Shown: positions 12,471 to 23,096 of the stretch, piece after piece | Layout: every line of letters starts with the position of its first letter | How positions within the stretch are numbered: the stretch's first letter is position 1 | Notes under the pieces: generated by a model | Seen by the model: only the letters and a program-made list of their open reading frames with translations | Database searches by the model: none | What the model was told of the DNA's origin: nothing | Source: Pyropia haitanensis | Taxonomy: Eukaryota; Rhodophyta; Bangiophyceae; Bangiales; Bangiaceae | Assembly (NCBI GenBank): GCA_008729055.1 | Contig: SDUX01000010.1 | Location: 1,550,001 to 1,614,000, forward strand | Reading direction: 5' to 3' | Length of the DNA stretch: 64,000 nucleotides | Translations under genes and position numbers: made by a program

Positions 12471-13561
12471 GGCGGCCCGGCGTCCCCCCCCTTCCCCCCC
12501 TCCCCTCAGCGGCGCCACCGCTTGCGGAACGCGGCCGCCACGGGCGGCGGCGGTGCCAAGGGCGGCGGCGGGTGCCCACTCCACGCCACGGGTGGCGGAG
12601 CCGCCGGCCACGGCACGGCGGTCGCCGGCGGGTGGTGGGTGGCGGGTGGCGGGGGGTGGGTGGTGGGTGGCGGCGGCGTGGCCGCCCGATGGGCGCGTCG
12701 TGCGGGAGGGACGGCAGGGGGGGATGGGGGGCGGGGGGGGGGGGGCGGCATGAGGGCGCCCCTCTCCATTCTCTCCCCCCCCTCCCCCCCTCGCCTCCCC
12801 CCGGCCATCCCCCACCCGTGGGCCTGGCCGCGGCACCGCGCGCCGGTCGCTGCGTGGCGCGGCCGGCAGTCCCAGCCACGCGGGCACCACCCCACAAGCG
12901 CGGCCCACCGCCGCCGCCGCGGCACCGCGCATCAACGGCCGCCGCGGCTGGCGCTCCCGCGCAGCCACTCCCCACCCACGGGCGTTTCCCCCTGCCGCGC
13001 CGCCGGCACGCCGTGGTGCTCCCCGGGCCGCCCGCGTCCTGACCGCGCGGCGCGGCATCGACCAATGGCGCCCACCCCGCCCCTACGGGGCGTGCACCGC
13101 CGCCACCCGCGCCGCCCCGTCGGACCGCACCCCGGCCGGCACGGCCGTGGCCGCACGCGCCGCGCAGCCGCGCGCGCCGCGCAGCCGCGCGCGCCGCCGC
13201 CGCCGCACGCGGCGGCCACTCGCGCCGCGGATCGTTCTCCTGCCTCTTGCCGTCGTCGCCCCCATCGCGCCGCGACAGCCACCCCACCCCGCACGGCACG
13301 GGCTACGCGGCGGCCGCCCGCCAACGCCGCCGCCGCCGCCGCCCGCGCGGCGGCGGCCCCCCCGCGGGCGCCTGGCCGGGCACCCCACCGCCGTCGCCGC
13401 TGCCGCTGCTGCCGGTGCGGCCGCCGCCGCTGGCGCTGTCGCCGCTGCCGCCGCCGCCGCGTCGACCCGCCGGTGGGCGCCCGCCGCGGTCGCCGTCGCC
13501 AAGAGCTGGCGACCGCCGCCGCCGCCGCCGCCGTCACCGCCGCCGCCGCCGTCGCCGTCGT

Positions 13562-13598
<37 letters not shown>

Positions 13599-14141
13599 GC
13601 TGCCGTCGCCGCCGTCGCGCGGCGCGGCGGGCGCGCACCTCCTTCCACCGCCGCGGCGGCGGCGACCTTGGCCGCCCGCCACGCCGCGGCCGCGGCGGCC
13701 CGCGACGCGGCGCGCGGCCACCGCGACACGTCCCGGCCGCTGCACGGGGGCCGTGTCGCGCCCGGCGGCCGCCCACGCCGCGCGGGACCCCCCCGCCACC
13801 CGCCCCAAACCGTCCACGCGCCCGGGGCGGGCCGCTCCACCCCGCCGTCGGCGCGTACGTGTTCTTTTCTTTTTTGTGGTTGCTTCCGTTTGTGGGGGAG
13901 CGCCGCTGGGGCGGGCGCGCGCCGCCGCCCGACGCCACCGCCGGCCGTGGCGCCCGCGCCGCCGCCGCCGCGTCGACCCGGCACCGCCGCGCCGCGGCGG
14001 CGGCGGCGGCCGCGGCGACGCCGCCGTGGACCCCACGGGACGGCGTGCGGGCACGCCCCCGCGGCCGCCGCGCGCGTCCCGCGCGTGGCCCCGCCGCTGC
14101 ACGCCGCGGCGGCCGTCGCGCGGCTCGCGGCGGGCGGGGTG

Positions 14142-14173
<32 letters not shown>

Positions 14174-15291
14174 GGCCGGCGGGGCCGCCCGTCGCGGCTG
14201 TTTGGCGCGGCCGGCCACGGGCGGCGCCCGGCGGCGGCGGCCGCGTCTGTAACCCGCCGCGCGCGGCCCGTCCAGCCGGTGGGGAGCCGCCGCCGTCGGG
14301 CGGCGGCGGGCCCGCCCGCGGGGGCGCGCCGCGCTTGCCGCCGTGGCAGCTAGCGCCGCTGGGCCGCCGCGGCACCCGGCCGCCGCGGCCGCGGCCGCCG
14401 CCGCCGCCGCCGCCGCCGCTGCTGCCGCTGCGGCGGCCGCCGCCGCCGCGGCCGCCGCCGCCGCTGGCTGCCGCGGCAGACGCGCGGGGTGGCCCACGCC
14501 GCGCGCGGGGGGGGGGAGGGGGTCTGGACCGTCGACGCCGCCGCGGCGGCGGCGGTGCGCGCCGCCGCGCGCGGCCGCGCGGTCCGGCTGCCGCGGCGCG
14601 CGGCGGCGGCGGCGGCGGCGGGCTGCCGCCCCCTTCCCGTCGGGCTGGCCCGCGTTTGTGGGCGCCCTACCGCCGGCGGTGGAGAGAACAACACAGTGGC
14701 CGCGCTACGCGGACAGTGCCGGGAAAAAAAAAAAAAAAAAAACGGAACGCCCCCGCGGCGGGTCGCGAGCGGGCGGCAACGACGGCGGCGGCGGCCGCCG
14801 CGGTCGCAGCCGCCCGCCCCGCCCGCCCGCCCGCCCGCCCGCCCGCCGCGGCGCGGCGTGCCGCGCCGCCCCGGTCCCGCCACGCGCGCGCACGCTGGCG
14901 GCGACGGGCCTCCACCGGACCCGTGCGCCCTCCCCTCCCGTCCCCACCCCCGCGCCGGCCCCCACCCCCGCCCCGCCCTCGCCCCGCCCCGGCCTCCTCC
15001 GCGCCGCGGCCGCACAGCCCCCGTGCCGCTGCAGCGGCATCACGCGGCCGCTGCCCGCCGCCGACGGTGCGGCCGCCGCCGCGGCCGCCGCGGCGCGCCG
15101 CGTCGCGACCGCGTAGCCCGCGGCGCGCGTCGGCGTGGGCGGCGGCGGCGGCCAGTGAAACGCCAAGCGCAGGGATGGCTGGCCGCTGGCGCCGCCACCC
15201 ACGCCGACGCTCGCCGCGGGCCACGCGGCCGCGTGCCTGGTCGGCGTGCTCGGTCCCACTGGCGTCCGCAATGGCGGCTGGGCGGTGGTGT
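12175..15291. repeat. GC-extreme low-complexity tract, no gene resolved
   Basis: Includes a (GGCGGT/GGC)n block at about 12350-12478, a (CGT)n patch at 13551-13575, GCC/GCG blocks at 14380-14470, a (CCCG)n tetranucleotide run at about 14810-14850 and an A18 run at 14725-14742. A T-rich patch sits at 13861-13897. Short stretches look protein-like (plus strand around 13990-14250 and 14640-14720), but frames are broken by homopolymers and no domain is recognisable. Confidence 0.5.
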
Positions 15292-18183
15292 TCAGCTGAC
15301 GACGCAACGGGGCCCGCGACCGCCACGGCCTGACACGGGCCGGTTGCGCTCCGTGTCTACAGGATCGCCCGCTGAGCTGGCAGAGTTTTCTGTCTGCGCC
15401 GTCAACCTCTGCTCTTCCAGCTTTTCTTGTACATGAGTCAATACCGCCCGCGTTAGGCGTGCTTCGTCACCGTTCTCCCCCACCATGGCAATCTTCTTCC
15501 TCAATGCCTCCTTCAACAGCTTCTCCGCCTCTTCCAGCTTGCCCTGGCGCACCAGCACGCACCCGATATTGTGTTCTGAAACTGCCACCTCAATGTGCTC
15601 TTCACCGAACGACGCCGCGTCCAGGTCCCGCGCGCGCGTCCACAGGGCCAGCGCCTCGTCCAGCTCTCCCTTCGCCTCGCGTAAACGCGCGAGGCTAAAC
15701 GCAGACGAGCTCAACATGACGCGCAATGCTGGCGTCTCAGGCACACGAAGCAGCTCCTCGAACAGGTTCGCCGCTTGGTCGACTTTGCCCGTTTGCACCA
15801 GCATTTCCGCCTTTTCCATCTTCACCTCCAGCGTGCTCAGGCTCTCCCGGCCACGTCGTGCTTCCGATATTGGCAGCAGCTGCTCAATCAGCGGCACCGC
15901 CTCCTGAGTCCTTCCCACCCACCGTAATGACACTGCCAAGTTAAACGCCACCGACAGCACGTCGCGCGGGCCATCTGTCCAGGAATCATCGACCTGGGCC
16001 AGGCGTGCACTAACTGGCTGCAGTAGTGGGAGGCACGTTGACACGGCTTCGGGTGTCTTACGTTGTTCAGCAAGGACCCATCCGATGTCGACGGCGCAAG
16101 CAATGGGCAAGAAAGAGTCGTCCGGAAAGAGCGTGGAGGCATCGTCCTTGGCCCGCTCGGCCCACCGAAAGGCCGCTGCATAGTCGCGGATGCAGTATAC
16201 AGTGTACCAATACAGCTTCTTCAATATTGACAACCAGTCCTTCGCAATGCCAGCGTCGCTCCACAAGGACGTGTCCGCCTTCAGCTTGGAGAATGCCTCG
16301 GCGTGCGGAAGGATAGCCCGCATGGGACCCCATGTGGCAGCTGCGCGCTGCTTAAACCCGACGACGTGCTCGACAAGGGCGGAAACGACCTCCTTGGTGG
16401 CGCGCAAATGGTCGCCACTGGCAATGGACATCTCCCCCTGCGCCACGCTCAGCACCAGGCGATGTGTGCTGATCAGGCCGGGCTCGGGGTAGGCAATCAT
16501 CGCCCGCGAGCTCAATGCGGCGGTGGCGGCGTTCACGTCGGGCCCCAGCAGCTCACGAGGCACCCGCTCTGGCGCCACCAGCGCCAGTCGCTGCAGCGCT
16601 CTGCGCCCGGGCTCGGATAGCTGCCGCTGCACCAGCCGAAGTGCCCCACCCACGGATGCGCGCCGCTCGTACTTGGCGATGATGAACTTGTCGAGTGGCC
16701 AAGCCAACGCAGCTGACCGCTGTACGTCGATCAGAACGGATTCCAGGGTCGCGCCGCTCTGCTTTGCAAACCAGGCCAGCTGCTCCACCGCCAACGGAAG
16801 GTGGCCCACCTCCGTGCACAGCTCCTTTGCGGATGTCTCCTCTTCGCCATCAATGGGGCGAGAAAGAATGGTGCGGAGCAGCAGCATCGACTCCTGCATT
16901 GTAAACGGCTCCAACGGCAGCACGCCGAGACCGGCGTAGGTCTCCTGATCTCGCGCCGTAAAAACGACGCGGCAGTGTTCCCCGGCCGGTACAAAATCGC
17001 GCACCGCGGCGTAGTCGTCCGCATTGTCAAACACAAGGAGCGCCACGCCTCGTACAAAAACGCCCGTCTCGAGCTGCCGCTTCACATACGCCGCTCGCTT
17101 CTGCATGGACTGCTGTTCAAAAGCTGAAATGGGAATGCGCAGGAACTGGCCCAGCCCCACGAGGTCGTCCCACAGGTTCGCGACGGTGTCGGCCCGCAAC
17201 CACAAGACAGCACCGTACTCACGAGACTGGCTGGCCCGGTGCGCCCACTTGCGCACTATCGTTGACTTTCCAACGCCAGGGAGACCCGTAGATACGACCA
17301 CCACCTCGCGGTCACCCTTGACGACGCGAGTAAGGTCCGCCAGCTGGTTCTCCCGCCCGACAAAGTTGACGCACCCACGCGGTAGGCCGTACGTCACGCA
17401 CCGCCCGTGCTCCACGGGGGGCGCGCCGAGCCAGGGCGATGCCCGCCCAAGCGCGACGTGCAGCGCGTTGACGAGCACCGCGTGCTTGAGGTCGCTCGTC
17501 TCCCTGCCACGGTGGATTGCCATTGCGCGGCAGCGCGCGTCGATCAGCATCCCGCCCGAGGAGCCCCTGTCAGACCCCAAGTTGTGGGTCAAGCACCACG
17601 GCTGGCCATTGAATGTGGTCACACCGACGACCTTGCCGCCAGTATTCACCGTCACACGCTGGTTGCCGACAATACCCATGCCGCCAGGGAGGTGCAGCAG
17701 GGAGCAAGCGGCGCCCTGCTGCACCGAGACGCTCTCGACACCCGCCACAGACCCGTCCGCGTCCATCGAGGCCACCGCACACGGCACGGGCGGTGCAAAG
17801 AACCGCTTCCCAGGTGCCAGCCGCACGACCACCGCGTCCATCATCTCGGCAGACGGGTCCGCCGCCGCACCCGGCACTGGCGCGCTCAGCACGAACGCGC
17901 CATCCAGGTTCACCTTGTGGCCGCTTGCAACGGTGGCCGTCACGTTGCCCTTCAACTGACCCGCGTCGATGACGTGCTTAACGACGTGCCGGGCGGTGAC
18001 CAGCGCGGCTACCTCGTCGTCGTCACGGACAACCCAGCCGGTGCCGCTCTGGGACCGCTCGGCGCTGCCACGCGGATACGCCATCAAGAAGCACACCGAC
18101 CGCTGGCACTCTTGCTGCCGTTGGTCCCACTCTCGCGCGTCGTCGTCGACCCGCCCGTCGGTGGCACTGCCAGGGGAGGCCAT
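15292..18183 (-). CDS. trypsin-like protease / NB-ARC / TPR fusion protein (STAND ATPase)
   Basis: 963-residue, intronless, intact. Residues about 30-225 are a trypsin/HtrA-like serine protease with a complete triad by motif: His66 in TARHVV, Asp116 in MDAVVV, Ser209 in GSSGG. Residues about 270-480 are an NB-ARC P-loop ATPase: FVGRENQL, Walker A GLPGVGKST (300-308), Walker B LLVFD (382-386), FTARD with sensor Arg411, and GHLPLAV (460-466). A winged-helix-like linker follows, then helical TPR-like repeats from about 680 to 945. This is the STAND layout of NLR-type receptors, with the repeats as presumed sensor and the protease as presumed effector. An in-frame GTG lies upstream; ATG 18183 has good context and is used. 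Composition is clearly less GC-rich than the flanks, hinting at different history. The role in immunity or cell death is inferred. Confidence 0.88.
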   Translation of the reverse strand: MASPGSATDGRVDDDAREWDQRQQECQRSVCFLMAYPRGSAERSQSGTGWVVRDDDEVAALVTARHVVKHVIDAGQLKGNVTATVASGHKVNLDGAFVLSAPVPGAAADPSAEMMDAVVVRLAPGKRFFAPPVPCAVASMDADGSVAGVESVSVQQGAACSLLHLPGGMGIVGNQRVTVNTGGKVVGVTTFNGQPWCLTHNLGSDRGSSGGMLIDARCRAMAIHRGRETSDLKHAVLVNALHVALGRASPWLGAPPVEHGRCVTYGLPRGCVNFVGRENQLADLTRVVKGDREVVVVSTGLPGVGKSTIVRKWAHRASQSREYGAVLWLRADTVANLWDDLVGLGQFLRIPISAFEQQSMQKRAAYVKRQLETGVFVRGVALLVFDNADDYAAVRDFVPAGEHCRVVFTARDQETYAGLGVLPLEPFTMQESMLLLRTILSRPIDGEEETSAKELCTEVGHLPLAVEQLAWFAKQSGATLESVLIDVQRSAALAWPLDKFIIAKYERRASVGGALRLVQRQLSEPGRRALQRLALVAPERVPRELLGPDVNAATAALSSRAMIAYPEPGLISTHRLVLSVAQGEMSIASGDHLRATKEVVSALVEHVVGFKQRAAATWGPMRAILPHAEAFSKLKADTSLWSDAGIAKDWLSILKKLYWYTVYCIRDYAAAFRWAERAKDDASTLFPDDSFLPIACAVDIGWVLAEQRKTPEAVSTCLPLLQPVSARLAQVDDSWTDGPRDVLSVAFNLAVSLRWVGRTQEAVPLIEQLLPISEARRGRESLSTLEVKMEKAEMLVQTGKVDQAANLFEELLRVPETPALRVMLSSSAFSLARLREAKGELDEALALWTRARDLDAASFGEEHIEVAVSEHNIGCVLVRQGKLEEAEKLLKEALRKKIAMVGENGDEARLTRAVLTHVQEKLEEQRLTAQTENSASSAGDPVDTERNRPVSGRGGRGPRCVVS

Positions 18184-19380
18184 ACCGGCCGCAACCGCCC
18201 ACCCCGCCCGCACCTGCGCCTGCCCGCCCGACAAAGCCGCGCCCAACGCGGCGCCGCGCGCGGCGGTGGGCGGCGTCCGCAGCAGCACGGCCTGCGCTCA
18301 CGCCACCCGCCTCACACCGCGCCCCCCTCCCCCCGCCCCCCGCCAGGCGCGGCCGTCGACGAGCCAAAGCCGACGCGCGGCGAGCAGCAGGCGCCGACGC
18401 ACCACGCCCGGAACACACCCTCCGGGCGCGTCGCGGCCACGCCGCCCAGCCGCGGGGGTCCCCCCCCGCCGCTGCGCCTCCCGCCGGCAGGCGTCCGGTG
18501 GCGCGTCCGCCCACACGCGCAAGGCGCAAGCACCGAGCCGCTGGCCGCTCCGCGGCGGGCACGGGCGGGGGGGATGGGAACGGGAACTGGAAAGAAAAGA
18601 AAAAAAAATGCGGGGCGGGGGAGGGCGAGAGCGCACCAGCACCCGTGCTTCGTCGACACAGCGCAGTGCACACCGCCGGCGCCGCCGTGCGCGCACACTT
18701 GGCCCGCCCCCACGTCGGACGGTCACGTTCCGAGCCCCCCGACGGCGGCAAGACAGGGGGGGCACGGCCGCCGTAAACGGGTGCGTCTGGCGCCCCGCCC
18801 CCGCCCCCCGCACGGCCCCTCCAGCGGTGCCAAGCGAGCCGGGAGCAGGCGGTCGAGGCGTCCGCTGCCAGCGCAGACCCCGAGAAAGCCCGACGCGGCC
18901 CGCCGCCAGCACACACCCGAGAGCCCCGCGCGGGCCCGCTGCCAGCGCACACTGGAGTGTGTGCTGGGGGCCTCGACGCAGGTGGCGCAACAATGCACGC
19001 TGTCGTGCTCACCGCGGCCGCGAGGGGCCGTGATGGTTCATTGTATCGGTAGGCGACGGGTCTGTGAGCGCCACGCGACGTCCGCCGCTCCCTTCATGTA
19101 GCCCCTTTCGCGTACACTGGATGGAATACAGTACTGCACAGACAACAGGGATTCGCGGTGGCGTCCGTCCGTCCTGGTGACGGGGGACCGCCTCGACGCG
19201 ACGTGGCCGCGCACCGCCCCAACCACACACCCCGGACAGCTCCTGGCCAGCCCGCCCGGGTCGCCCCATCAAACCAGACGGCGCGGCCAGGTCAGGCTGC
19301 CCCAGCCGACGGTTGTTTGGGTCCCCGCCGACCGGCAGAGCATAGGCGTCAATTTCTCATCGTCAGCTCTTTCGTTTTGC
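18184..19380. other. upstream/intergenic region
   Basis: Upstream of the NB-ARC gene. On that gene's strand a T-rich stretch lies at 18612-18591. Imperfect repeats of roughly 40 bases containing GCCAGCGCA or GCCAGCACA occur at about 18865-18965. No gene recognised. Confidence 0.4.
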
Positions 19381-19492
19381 GCATCGACACCCGTATCGAC
19401 TTTTTTGATGCAGTGTCAACCATCGAAACGGGGTTTCGACGCGCCGTCCGATACGCGACGGTTTGCGTATCGAGCCCATCCTGGGATGGGCT
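19381..19492. repeat. cluster of short hairpins (TATCGA-rich element, copy 1)
   Basis: Three perfect hairpins in succession: TCGAAAC/GTTTCGA with a 3-base loop (19423-19439), GATACGC/GCGTATC with an 8-base loop (19450-19471), and AGCCCATCC/GGATGGGCT with a 2-base loop (19473-19492). A weaker GCATC...GATGC pairing starts at 19381. The word GCATCGACACCCGTATCGAC recurs in slightly changed form at 22773. Nature unknown: structured RNA gene, foldback element remnant or protein-binding cluster. Confidence 0.6.
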
Positions 19493-20729
19493 GTAACCTC
19501 GCGCCGTCGATGAGGTCCTTTTCAGGCAGTCGTTTAGTTATCTCGAGAGCGACAGTGCGGAAGCGCATTGATTGGCCAGACGAGCGGATCACGCGACTCG
19601 GCCGACACTGAACCGACCCTATCCGTGCCTGCTGGCTCGCGTGGGACTTGGCCTCTGTTTCGTCGACCTCGGAGCCCCGCGCACCAGGCGCTCGCCGCGG
19701 CGGGCAACAGGTACAGTCTGTATCCGGTTAAGTGTGGCTTGGTTCTGTGTGGTCCGCACATAACCAAGCCAGATATCCCGAGATCAACTCCTCTACAGCG
19801 TACTGTCTCCATGCCCGGCTGACATCTAAATTCCTGGTTGCGCACTTAGAACCGTACGACGCTGATAATCGTGTCAATTACAAAGAGTGATGAGCAATGA
19901 CGTGTGCCCGCCGTTCAGTCGTCCCGGCCGAGCCGCCTGCTGGTCTGGTAGTGAAGCCATCACGTCTGGCCATGTCGGGGGAGTCGGGCGGGAGCAGAAA
20001 GAGCAGGTTGCCCGGTGCTGGCTGGCGGCTGAAGACGACTCCCAGGCCATTGACGAGATGGTGGACATGGTTTTGGCGAGTGAGGAAGACGACGCTTGAC
20101 GACGAACAGGAAAGTTCTGTTTGAGAAGCGCAGATGCTCTGGCGGCACCTAAGGACTCAAATCAGCAGCGGCTAGGCCTAGTACTACTGCCAGTCTCCGT
20201 GCGGTTGACCCGTGTCCGCACGCGGTGGCGCGGGGTCAAGGTCGAGCGAACCACAGCACAGCCTCACACGCCTGTCCCCGCGTTGGACTTGCTGGACATC
20301 AATACGTTTTTACTAGCACTTGATGATCAGATTCTAAGGTCTCTCAAACATTCAGTCGACGGACTCATAAATCACCAGCAAAAGTACAAATGGGCATGGG
20401 CTACATCTTGGCCACATGGCCACGGATAACCGCTCGCAGACTTGACGCGGGGCTGGCGAGGGCGTTGGTCGGCGCGCAGCCGTCCGGGGCGCGCACGCAG
20501 GGCTTGCACGCGGTGGCTGAGAAGGTTCTCGCGGAGAGGGCGCGGGACCTGTCACGGTGCCGGCGTCTGGTGCTCGCCGCGTGCATCGGTGACGCGGTGG
20601 GGAGCTTGTTGCTGGCTGCTCGCGGGCACCTGCCGACGCGGGCGGTGCAGCTGGGCGTGCACGAGGCGCTAAAGGCGCTGCTGCTCGCTTCGGGCGTCGG
20701 CGCCGCCGCGTCGCGCGCTGGGCGGGGGT
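19493..20729. other. less GC-rich region without a recognised gene
   Basis: Composition is mixed and many stops occur in all frames to about 20380. From ATG 20390 a plus-strand frame runs through non-repetitive, partly hydrophobic sequence (for example CRRLVLAACIGDAVGSLLLA near 20560-20610) to about 20730 before dissolving into triplet repeats. It may be a small gene or a fragment; no family is recognised. Confidence 0.35.
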
Positions 20730-22570
20730 GGTGGAGAACGCGACGCGGGCCGCGTCAGGGAGGGCGCCGCCGCGGCGGCGGCGTCCCCGCCGCCGTGCCG
20801 TCGCGGCTGCCGCTGCCGCCGCTGCCGCCGCTGTCGTTGCCGCGGCCGCCGCTACCGTCACTTGCGGGCACGGCCGCCGCGGCGGTCGATTTGGTCGCCG
20901 CTGCGCGTGGCGGCGGCTCCGCGGCGGTCAGCCGCGGCGGCCGCCGAGGCGCCGCCGCCCGCGGGCCGGCGCGGCCGGCCGCGGCGGCGGCAGCGGCGAC
21001 GGCGGCGGCGGCAAGGGCGGCAGCGGCACGACGGCGGCGGCGTTGGTGGCGGCGACGACGGCGGCGGCGCTGACAAGGGCGGGGCGGGTGGGGCAGCCGC
21101 GGGGGTGCTTCGCCTGCCCCCATTGCTGGCGTTGTAAGTTTGTTGGGGGGGGGTGGTGTGGCGGGAGGGTGATTGAGGGGTGGTGTGCTGGTGGGCGGGG
21201 TGGTGGTGGCGTGGCGGTGGTGGGCTGGTGGTGGCGGCGTGTGGTGACGGTGGGGTGGTGGCGGTGGGGTGGTGGCGGCAACAGACGTGGCGGAGCACTT
21301 CGGGGGGATGCCCTGTCGCGTTCTGGGAGGGTGGGAGCGGGGTGGCGGCTGTGGTGGGTGACGGGTGGAGGTTTCGGTTGTCGTGGGATGGGAAGGTGGC
21401 TGTGTTTGGGTGGCGGTGTTTAGGTGGTGATTTTTTTGGTGGTTATTTTTTTGTGTGATGGTGGTGTGGTGCCGACGGCGTGGTGGGGGTGGCGACTTTG
21501 GCGGGTGGTGTTAGCGACGGTCACGGACGTGGCGGGGTAGCTGGGGGGCTCCTCGGTCGTGTGCGTGGCCGGCGTTGAGGATGGCGGGGTGGAGGTTGCG
21601 AGGTTGTGGTGGTGGGGTGGTCGCTCGCGGGGTGGTGGTTGTCGGGCGGTGGTGGTGGTGGGGTGGTGGGGGCGGCGTGGTGGTGGCGGCGACGTGGTGG
21701 TGGCGACGGACGTGGCGGGGCACTTTGGGACGGTGCCCCGTCGCTTCCTGGGTGGTGGGGGTTGGGGGGGGGGGGGGGGCACGCCGACACGCCGCCGCCT
21801 CTGCCGCCACCGCCAGCTGCTGTCATTGCTGACTCGGCCATCGCTTCTCCCGGAGCTGCCACTTGTGCCACTGCCTTTTTCTTTTTTTTTTAGCTGTTGT
21901 TTTTTTTCTTTTTGGGAGGTGGGCGCGAGGGGTGTGGGGAGCTGACCGGAGGGGGGGGGGGCGGCGGTGGAGGGCGAGAGCGGAGGGGCGGCTGAGGGGA
22001 GGGGCGTGATGGTGGCGGCGGCGGTGGCGGAGACGGCGGCAAGGTCGACGGTGTTGGCGGCGGCGGCAAGATCGACGGCGGCGGCGTTGGTGGCGGCTGC
22101 GGCAAGTGCAAGACGGCGGCGGCGGCGGCGGCGGCGGCGGCAAGGGCGGCGGTGACAGAGGCGACGACGGCAGCGGGCGGCGACAAGAACAAGACGGCGG
22201 CGGCGGCGGCGGCGGCAGCGGCAAGGGCGGCGGCGATGGCGGCGACGGCGGCAAGGGCGTCGACAAGTGCAAGATAGCGGCGGCGGCGGCGGCAGCGGCA
22301 AGGGCGGCGGCAAGTACCAGTCAGTGGCGGGGGCGGCGGGGGTTGTGTCGGTGGCAGGTTTGTGGTGGCGGGATAGCTGGGGTGCTCCCCGGCCGTGTGC
22401 GTGGCCGGCGTTGAGGATGGCGGGGTGGTGGCTGGCGGGGTGGTGGCTGGCGGGGTGGTGGTGGTGGTGGGCTGGTGGGGGCAGCGTGGTGGTGGCGGCG
22501 ACGTGGTGGTGGCGACGGACGTGGCGGGCACATTGGGAGGGTGCCCCGTCGCGTCCTGGGTGGTGCGCTG
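20730..22570. repeat. GGTGGT / GGCAAG repeat block with related ~200-bp units
   Basis: Alternates two kinds of sequence: GGCGGC with interspersed GGCAAG words (about 20980-21070 and 22020-22320), and GGTGGT-rich stretches (21160-21350, 21525-21765, 22355-22565). The latter three end in a shared core, GACGTGGC then TGCCCCGTCGC (cores near 21284-21340, 21708-21755, 22515-22562). Two also share GTGTGCGTGGCCGGCGTTGA (21558 and 22396). T-rich patch at 21878-21920. Long minus-strand frames here read as Thr/His/Pro repeats and are not believable genes. Confidence 0.8.
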
Positions 22571-22734
22571 ACGAAAAACAGCGAGCAGGGCGGAGCGCAG
22601 TGTCGCCCGCCACTCGCAGCGGCACCTTATACAGCGATGCGGAGGAGATGGGCAGCCGATACGATTCTACTGCAACGCAGGCGCACACGAGACACGGAAA
22701 TCCCATGGTCACGTGTGCTGTAGTTCTCGGTCTC

Positions 22735-22860
22735 GCGACTTGGCGCCTATCGAAGCCCCGTCGGCGAATGGCGCATCGAAACGCCGTATCGACTCTAGCC
22801 CGAGACCCAACGCTGATGCGCCATCGAAGCCGACGCGGTTTGCAGCATTCGATGGGGAAA
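22735..22860. repeat. hairpin-rich element, copy 2 (related to 19381-19492)
   Basis: Contains GCATCGAAACGCCGTATCGA (22773-22792), matching the 19381 word with one base inserted and one changed. Inverted pairs: TGGCGCATC/GATGCGCCA (22769-22777 with 22815-22823) and CATCGAA/TTCGATG (22822-22828 with 22849-22855). The surrounding 22570-23000 is clearly less GC-rich than its neighbours. No coding potential recognised. Confidence 0.5.
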
Positions 22861-23096
22861 ACAAAGTTGTTGACGATGCAACCACCGGCGTCTCGTCCAC
22901 CACGTGCGCAGTGCCGCTGCAACCGTGGTTCGCCACAACGCCGAAATCGGTTGTTTTCTTTGTGGGGCCGCTTGTGGGGTAGCGCTGACGACTGTTGATT
23001 CCCTCAGTGAAGTGTGGGATGCGCCCGCCCGGCACGCCTGCGGCGGCGCGGCCGCGGGCGCACCGTGCGCGTCAACCCCCCTCGCCCGGCCCGGCG

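Noticed and set aside
13147..15333. 728-residue plus-strand frame in the low-complexity tract
   Set aside because: Almost entirely Pro/Ala/Arg from GCC/CCG repeats; equally long frames exist on the other strand.
18184..18288. N-terminal extension of the protease/NB-ARC protein to a GTG
   Set aside because: The upstream start is GTG, unlikely in a eukaryote; ATG 18183 has good context. The same reasoning removed TTG/GTG extensions of the SLC4, SANT, SDR, CBM48 and LRR genes.
17407..19101. 564-residue plus-strand frame opposite the NB-ARC gene
   Set aside because: Antisense shadow of a strongly supported gene; no motif of its own.
21420..22922. 500-residue minus-strand frame rich in Thr, His and Pro
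   Set aside because: It is the reverse reading of GGTGGT and GGCGGC repeats, without a domain or varied sequence except its first 100 residues.
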